The notes under the pieces are model-generated. The model was not told where the DNA came from. It saw only the letters and a program-made list of their open reading frames with translations, and did no database searches. From positions 558,001-622,000 of the forward strand of contig NZ_JAVHZV010000029.1 in assembly GCF_031119625.1 (NCBI RefSeq): 64,000 nucleotides of DNA, written 5' to 3'. How positions within the stretch are numbered: position 1 is the first letter of the stretch; every line of letters begins with the position of its first letter. This DNA comes from Pseudomonas sp. G34 (lineage in GTDB: Bacteria; Pseudomonadota; Gammaproteobacteria; Pseudomonadales; Pseudomonadaceae). This document shows, in pieces, positions 59,083-64,000 of this stretch. Made by a program: the position numbers and the translations under genes.

Positions 59083-60188
59083 GCGTTCAGCACCTTGCGC
59101 AGCGCTTCCAGGAAGCGGGCGTTCTCGGCCGGCAGGCCAATGGAAACACGCAGGTGATTGGGCATGCCGTAACCGGCCACCGGCCGCACGATCACGCCTT
59201 CACGCAACAGCCCCTGGTTGATCGCTGCGGTATCGCGGCCAAAGTCGATGGCCAGGAAGTTGGCCTTGGACGGAATCCAGCCCAGGCCCAGCTCGCGGCA
59301 ACCTTCCTGCAGCTGCAGCATGCCGGCGGTGTTGATTTCACGGCTGCGCGCCAGGTATTCGGTGTCGTCGAACGCCGCGCAGGCAGCAGCCAGGGCGAAG
59401 CTGTTGACGTTGAACGGCTGGCGCACGCGATTCAGCACATCGGCCACGTCAGGCCGGCTCAAGCCGTAGCCAACCCGCAGCGAGGCCAGGCCATAGGCCT
59501 TGGAGAAGGTACGCGAGACCAGCAAGTTGGCGTGGTCGGCGAGGTAATCGATGCCGTTCGGCAACTCGTCACCGTCGGCGTATTCGATATAGGCCTCGTC
59601 CAGCACCACCAGCACGTTTTCCGGCACGGCGGCGAGGAAGTCGCGCAGCGCCTGCTTGCTGAACCAGGTGCCGGTGGGGTTGTTGGGGTTGGCAATGAAC
59701 ACCACCCGGGTGTTGGCATCGATGGCCGCCAGCATGGCAGGCAGGTCATGGGCGAAATTCACCGCCGGAACGACCTTGGCCTGGGCACCGACCGCCTGGG
59801 TGGCGATCGGGTAGACCGCGAACGCGTGCTCGCTGAACACCGCATTCAGGCCGGGCGCCAGGTAGGCGCGGGCGACCAGTTCGAGGATGTCGTTGGAGCC
59901 ATTGCCCAGGGTCACCTGGGCGGTGCTCACGCCACAGCGCTCGGCCAGCAGGGTCTTGAGGCTGAAGCCGTTGCCGTCCGGGTAGCGGGTCAGCTCGTCG
60001 AGTTCGGCGCGAATCGCCGCCAACGCCTTGGGGCTGGGACCCAGCGGGTTCTCGTTGCTGGCCAGCTTGACGATGCTCGCCGGGTCCATGTTCAGCTCAC
60101 GGGCCAGCTCGTCGACCGGCTTGCCGGGCACGTAGGGGGACAGTTTCTGTACGCCTGGCTGGGCCAGGGCAATGAAATCACAACTCAT
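59079..60188 (-). CDS. hisC: Histidinol-phosphate / aromatic aminotransferase
   Basis: A 369-aa PLP-dependent class I/II aminotransferase. The N-terminus LSPYVPGKPVDELAREL, VKLASNENPLGPSPKA and VSRTFSKAYGLASLRVGYGL with the PLP lysine are HisC features. In this gene string it is the copy called hisC2 or HisHb, with likely aromatic aminotransferase use. Overlaps tyrA-aroA and follows pheA by 85 bp that include a GC-rich palindrome. Confidence 0.94.
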   Translation of the reverse strand: MSCDFIALAQPGVQKLSPYVPGKPVDELARELNMDPASIVKLASNENPLGPSPKALAAIRAELDELTRYPDGNGFSLKTLLAERCGVSTAQVTLGNGSNDILELVARAYLAPGLNAVFSEHAFAVYPIATQAVGAQAKVVPAVNFAHDLPAMLAAIDANTRVVFIANPNNPTGTWFSKQALRDFLAAVPENVLVVLDEAYIEYADGDELPNGIDYLADHANLLVSRTFSKAYGLASLRVGYGLSRPDVADVLNRVRQPFNVNSFALAAACAAFDDTEYLARSREINTAGMLQLQEGCRELGLGWIPSKANFLAIDFGRDTAAINQGLLREGVIVRPVAGYGMPNHLRVSIGLPAENARFLEALRKVLNA

Positions 60189-60273
60189 AGTCAGGCCTCA
60201 GGCCGCAGGTCTGGGGTGACGAGCACAAGCCTGATTTTGCCTGTCGCCCGCAACCCGCGGCCTGCAGCCGCAG

Positions 60274-61383
60274 TTAAAGTACTGCCTTGGGATAGGAACC
60301 CAGCACCTTGAGTGCCACGGCTTCCTGATTGATTTTTTCCAGTACGTCCTTGATCAGCGGATCGCGGTGGTGACCGACGAAATCGATGAAGAAGGCGTAG
60401 GTCCACTTGCCACTGCGCGACGGGCGGGTTTCGATGCGGGTCAGGTCGATGCCGTTCTGGTGGAACGGCACCAGCAGCTCGTGCAGGGCACCGGGCTTGT
60501 TGCGCATGGAAACGATCACCGAGGTCTTGTCATCGCCGGTGGGTGGCACTTCCTGGTTACCGATGATCAGGAAGCGCGTGGAGTTGTCCGGGCGATCCTC
60601 GATCTTTTCCGCCAGGCGGGTCAGGCCGTACAGGTTGGCCGCCATGTCACCGGCAATCGCCGCCGAATTCCACTCGCTCTTCACCCGGCGGGCGGCGTCG
60701 GCGTTGCTGGAAACCGCCACGCGCTCGACGTTCGGGTAATGGGCATCCAGCCACTTGCGGCACTGGGCCAGGGACTGGGCATGGGAATAGATGCGGGTGA
60801 TGCGGTCGGTCTTGGTGGCATCACCCACCAGCAGATGGTGGTGGATGCGCAGCTCCACCTCGCCGCAGATCACCAGATCGTGCTCGAGGAAGCTGTCGAG
60901 GGTGTGGTTGACCGCACCTTCGGTGGAGTTCTCCACCGGCACCACGCCGAAGTTGACGGCGCCCGCCACCACTTCACGGAACACTTCGTCGATCGCCGCC
61001 ATCGGCTGGCTGATCACCGCGTGACCGAAATGCTTCATCGCCGCCGCCTGGGAGAAGGTGCCTTCCGGGCCCAGGTAGGCGACCTTCAGTGGGTTCTCCA
61101 GGGCCAGGCAGGAGGACATGATTTCACGGAACAGCCGCGCCATGTCTTCGTTGCCGAGTGGCCCGCGGTTACGCTCCATCACCCGCTTGAGCACCTGTGC
61201 CTCACGCTCGGGGCGGTAGAACACCGGCACCTCGCCCTCGGCCAGGGTGGCCATCTTCACCCGCGCCACTTCCTCGGCGCAGCGCGCACGGTCACTGATC
61301 AGCTCGAGAATCTTCTCGTCCAGGCTGTCGATGCGCAGGCGCAGGGCCTGCAGGGCCTGGTCGGTATTGGCGTCGTTGCTCAT
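60274..61383 (-). CDS. pheA: Chorismate mutase / prephenate dehydratase (P-protein)
   Basis: A 369-aa bifunctional enzyme of phenylalanine synthesis. Chorismate mutase is at about 5-95 (LRLRIDSLDEKILELISDRA), prephenate dehydratase at about 100-275 (YLGPEGTFSQAAAMKHFG, NSTEGAVNHTLDSFLEHDL, NSTRFLIIG) and the ACT regulatory domain at about 285-365 (GALHELLVPFHQNGIDLTRI, ESRPSR-like ETRPSR). The ATG overlaps the serC stop by one base (TGATG). Confidence 0.97.
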   Translation of the reverse strand: MSNDANTDQALQALRLRIDSLDEKILELISDRARCAEEVARVKMATLAEGEVPVFYRPEREAQVLKRVMERNRGPLGNEDMARLFREIMSSCLALENPLKVAYLGPEGTFSQAAAMKHFGHAVISQPMAAIDEVFREVVAGAVNFGVVPVENSTEGAVNHTLDSFLEHDLVICGEVELRIHHHLLVGDATKTDRITRIYSHAQSLAQCRKWLDAHYPNVERVAVSSNADAARRVKSEWNSAAIAGDMAANLYGLTRLAEKIEDRPDNSTRFLIIGNQEVPPTGDDKTSVIVSMRNKPGALHELLVPFHQNGIDLTRIETRPSRSGKWTYAFFIDFVGHHRDPLIKDVLEKINQEAVALKVLGSYPKAVL

Positions 61384-62468
61384 CAGCCTTGCTCCTTCTC
61401 GAACTCCGCCATGTAGGCGACCAACGCCTCGACCGCATCCAGGCCCACGGCGTTATAGATGGAGGCACGCATGCCACCCACCGAACGGTGTCCCTTGAGA
61501 TTCAGCAGGCCGCGCGCGTCGGCACCGGCCAGGAATGGCTTGTCGAGGCGCTCGTCCGCCAGGCGGAACGGCACGTTCATCCACGAGCGGGCATTCTTGG
61601 CGATCGGGTTGCTGTAGAACTCGCTGGCGTCGATGACTTTGTACAGCAGGTCCTTCTTGGCCTTGTTGAGCTTCTCCATGGCGGCAACACCGCCCTGCTC
61701 CTTCAGCCACTCGAAGACCAGGCCGGACAAGTACCAGGAGAAGGTCGCCGGGGTGTTGTACATCGAACCGTTGTCGGCGGCTACTTGATAGTTGAGCATG
61801 GTCGGGCAACTGCTGCGCGCACGACCGAGCAGGTCGTCACGAACGATCGCCACCACCAGGCCGCTGGGGCCGATGTTCTTCTGGGCGCCGGCGTAGATCA
61901 GGCCGAATCTGGAGATATCGATTTCGCGCGAGAGGATATCGGACGACATGTCGACCACCAACGGTACGTCGCCGGTCTCGGGAATCCAGTCGAACTGCAG
62001 GCCGCCGATGGTTTCGTTGCTGGCGTAGTGCAGGTAGGCAGCGTTCTTGGACAACTGCCACTCGTTCTGCCCAGGAATGGCGAAATAATCGTAAGCCTTG
62101 GCGCTGGCGGCGACGTTGATGTTGCCGTAGCGACGCGCCTCGTCGATGCTCTTCTTCGACCAGATGCCGGTATCGATGTAGTCGGCGGTACCGTCTTCGG
62201 GCAGCAGGTTGAGCGGGATTTCCGCGAACTGCTGGCTGGCACCGCCCTGCAGGAACAGCACCTTGTAATCAGAGGGAATGGTCAGCAGATCGCGCAGATC
62301 CTGCTCGGCCTTTTCGGCGATGGCCACGTACTCGTCGCTGCGGTGGCTCATTTCCATGACGGAAAGGCCCTTGCCCTGCCAGTCGAGAAGCTCGGCCTGG
62401 GCGCGCTGCAGAACGGCTTCGGGAAGCGCGGCCGGGCCGGCGCAGAAGTTAAAGGCTCGCTTGCTCAC
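61383..62468 (-). CDS. serC: Phosphoserine aminotransferase
   Basis: A 361-aa PLP enzyme of serine and pyridoxine synthesis. RAFNFCAGPAALPEAVL at the start, LFLQGGASQQFAEIPLNLL and IYAGAQKNIGPSGLVV with the PLP lysine are diagnostic. The start codon is GTG at 62468, with a GAGAG-type Shine-Dalgarno; no better ATG is near. It follows gyrA by 84 bp that hold a hairpin. Confidence 0.96.
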   Translation of the reverse strand: MSKRAFNFCAGPAALPEAVLQRAQAELLDWQGKGLSVMEMSHRSDEYVAIAEKAEQDLRDLLTIPSDYKVLFLQGGASQQFAEIPLNLLPEDGTADYIDTGIWSKKSIDEARRYGNINVAASAKAYDYFAIPGQNEWQLSKNAAYLHYASNETIGGLQFDWIPETGDVPLVVDMSSDILSREIDISRFGLIYAGAQKNIGPSGLVVAIVRDDLLGRARSSCPTMLNYQVAADNGSMYNTPATFSWYLSGLVFEWLKEQGGVAAMEKLNKAKKDLLYKVIDASEFYSNPIAKNARSWMNVPFRLADERLDKPFLAGADARGLLNLKGHRSVGGMRASIYNAVGLDAVEALVAYMAEFEKEQG

Positions 62469-62514
62469 AATTCACTCTCGCTTGACTGTCTGCTACTTCA
62501 TACCTGGCGAAATG

Positions 62515-62542
62515 CTGCCTGCCGCATCACGGCGGCAGGCAG
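62515..62542 (-). terminator. Hairpin after gyrA
   Basis: CTGCCTGCCGC and GCGGCAGGCAG form a perfect 11-bp stem with a 6-nt loop, 10 bp past the gyrA stop. There is no long T-run (CATTTCG), so it may only partly terminate before serC. Confidence 0.6.
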
Positions 62543-62552
62543 AGCGGCGCGC

Positions 62553-64000
62553 TTAGGCGTCGCGATCTTCTTCCGCTGGCTCGTCGCCCTCGGCGGCCGG
62601 CTCTTCGCCCGCTACAGACTGATCGGTTTCAGAGACGACGATCGGATTGCCCTCTTCGTCCAGCTCCGCTTCGATGTCTTCCCCGGAAGGCTCCTGCACA
62701 CGCTCCAGGCCGACCAGTTTCTCGTCCTTGGCCAGCTTGATCAGGGTCACGCCCTGGGTGTTACGGCCAGAACTGGAGACTTCGTCGACGCGGGTACGCA
62801 CCAGGGTGCCCTGGTCGGAAATCAACATGATTTCCTCGCCGTCCTGCACCTGGATGGCGCCGATCAGCGGGCCGTTACGCTCCTTGGTGATCATGCCGAT
62901 CACGCCCTGGCCGCCACGACCGCGACGCGGGAACTTGGACAGCGCGGTGCGCTTGCCGAAACCGCGCTCGGAGGCCGTGAGGATCTGCGCACCGGATTCC
63001 GGGATCAGCATGGAGATCAGGCGCTGATCCTTGCCGATACGCATGCCGCGAATACCACGGGCGCCACGGCCCATGACGCGCACCACGCTCTCGGCGAAAC
63101 GAATCACCTTGCCGGCGCTGGAGAACAGCATGACTTCCTTGGAACCGTCGGTGATGGCGGCGGCGATCAGGGTGTCGCCTTCCTTCAGCTTCAGGGCGAT
63201 CAGGCCATTGGAACGCGGACGGCTGAACTGCACCAGCGGGGTCTTCTTCACGGTACCGGAGGCGGTGGCCATGAAGATGTAGGCGCCAGTCGGCTCGGCC
63301 ACCAGCTCGGCGGTCTCGCCTTCGACTTCTTCGATCTCGGCGACTTCAGCCACTTCTTCGGCTTCGACGATCTCGCCTTCGAGCACGGCGTCGTCGCTGT
63401 CGTCCACGTCGTCGGCGCCGGCTTGCTGCTGCAGGGCCTCGAGGTCGATCTGCAGCATGGTGGTGATGTACTCACCTTCTTCCAGCGGCAGCAGGTTGAC
63501 CAGCGGACGGCCGCGGGCGGCGCGCGATGCTTCAGGGATCTCGTAGGTCTTGAGCCAGTACACCTTGCCCTTGCTGGAGAACAGCAGCAGCGTGGCGTGG
63601 CTGTTGGCGACCAGCAGGTGAGCGATGTAGTCCTCATCCTTGATGCCGGTGGCCGACTTGCCTTTGCCGCCACGGCGCTGGGCCTGGTACGAGGTCAATG
63701 GCTGAGTCTTGGCGTAACCGCTGTAGGAGATGGTCACCACGCGTTCTTCCTGGGGGATCATGTCGCCCAGGGTGAGGTCCAGACGCGAATCGAGAATCTC
63801 GGTACGGCGCTTGTCACCGAACTCGGCCTTGACCGCTTGCAGCTCCTCGCGAATCACTTCCATCAGGCGCACGGCGCTGGTCAGGATGCGGATCAGCTCG
63901 CCGATCTGGTTGAGGATTTCCTGGTACTCGGCCAGCAGCTTCTCGTGCTCCAGGCCGGTCAGGCGGTGCAGGCGCAGGTCGAGGATCGCCTGAGCCTGTT
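62553..64000 (-). CDS. gyrA: DNA gyrase subunit A, C-terminal part (runs off the right edge)
   Basis: The last 482 residues of GyrA; the frame is open to base 64000 and continues (QAQAILDLRLHRLTGLE, the coiled-coil end of the breakage-reunion domain). Then comes the C-terminal DNA-wrapping beta-pinwheel with the GyrA box QRRGGKG. An acidic insert (rich in E, V and A, about 63290-63400) sits inside the pinwheel region, and an acidic tail (EEPAAEGDEPAEEDRDA) ends the protein. Gyrase introduces negative supercoils. The internal ATG at 63872 is not the start. Confidence 0.97.
   Translation of the reverse strand, partial: QAQAILDLRLHRLTGLEHEKLLAEYQEILNQIGELIRILTSAVRLMEVIREELQAVKAEFGDKRRTEILDSRLDLTLGDMIPQEERVVTISYSGYAKTQPLTSYQAQRRGGKGKSATGIKDEDYIAHLLVANSHATLLLFSSKGKVYWLKTYEIPEASRAARGRPLVNLLPLEEGEYITTMLQIDLEALQQQAGADDVDDSDDAVLEGEIVEAEEVAEVAEIEEVEGETAELVAEPTGAYIFMATASGTVKKTPLVQFSRPRSNGLIALKLKEGDTLIAAAITDGSKEVMLFSSAGKVIRFAESVVRVMGRGARGIRGMRIGKDQRLISMLIPESGAQILTASERGFGKRTALSKFPRRGRGGQGVIGMITKERNGPLIGAIQVQDGEEIMLISDQGTLVRTRVDEVSSSGRNTQGVTLIKLAKDEKLVGLERVQEPSGEDIEAELDEEGNPIVVSETDQSVAGEEPAAEGDEPAEEDRDA

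Noticed and set aside
62647..63027. Plus-strand open frame within gyrA
   Set aside because: Antisense to the conserved GyrA C-terminal domain; no start signals.

Overview
The window is chromosomal DNA of a Pseudomonas species. High GC, the Entner-Doudoroff/glucose locus order (eda-pgl-zwf / hexR / porin-gltKGFB / gtrS-gltR-glk-edd / gapA), the fused tyrA-aroA gene in a gyrA-serC-pheA-hisC-tyrA/aroA-cmk-rpsA string and a ben-cat-pca block all point there. I do not assign a species. I saw no rRNA, tRNA, CRISPR array, insertion sequence or prophage.

Layout. 1-3400: a partial hypothetical gene, aroC, a secreted alpha/beta hydrolase and an unknown membrane-anchored protein. 3688-5610: an McpS-like chemoreceptor. 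5879-11854: the ligase-associated DNA repair operon (MBL exonuclease, ATP-dependent ligase, Lhr-type helicase, PdeM nuclease), with overlapping genes and GTG/TTG starts. 11973-13192: a DUF3309 peptide and a divergent AroE-like dehydrogenase. 13290-31015: the glucose locus. A LamB-type porin stands where P. aeruginosa has OprB, and an AGE-family sugar isomerase lies between gltB and gtrS. 31180-33642: folE and an MsbA-like ABC exporter. 33759-40952: pcaTBDC and pcaIJF. 41276-45994: benR, catBCA and divergent catR. 46270-54079: benABCD with transporters benK and benE and an OprD-type porin. 54334-64000: rpsA, cmk, tyrA-aroA, hisC, pheA, serC and the 3' part of gyrA.

Together: sugar enters through the LamB-like porin and Glt ABC transporter, is phosphorylated by Glk and broken down by Zwf, Pgl, Edd and Eda, with GapA below. 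HexR and GtrS/GltR are the local regulators. Benzoate enters by the BenF/BenK/BenE proteins, becomes catechol through BenABCD, is ring-cleaved by CatA, passes through CatB and CatC, and merges with the protocatechuate branch (PcaB, PcaC) at PcaD, PcaIJ and PcaF. The protocatechuate dioxygenase genes pcaGH and regulator pcaR are not in the window.

The most interesting content is between genes: a paired XylS/BenR-type operator with exact 21-bp phasing, followed by a four-copy tandem repeat in the benA leader; a bipartite operator of identical spacing upstream of both gltB and the AGE isomerase gene; A-rich Crc/Hfq-type motifs at the start sites of most catabolic operons; PcaR, CatR and HexR-like sites; a structured rpsA leader behind a cmk terminator; and several families of nested palindromic repeats, including a 175/176-bp tandem array and two composite elements with related ends but different cores. 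I found no clearly new multi-gene system; the protein-coding content is mostly recognisable.
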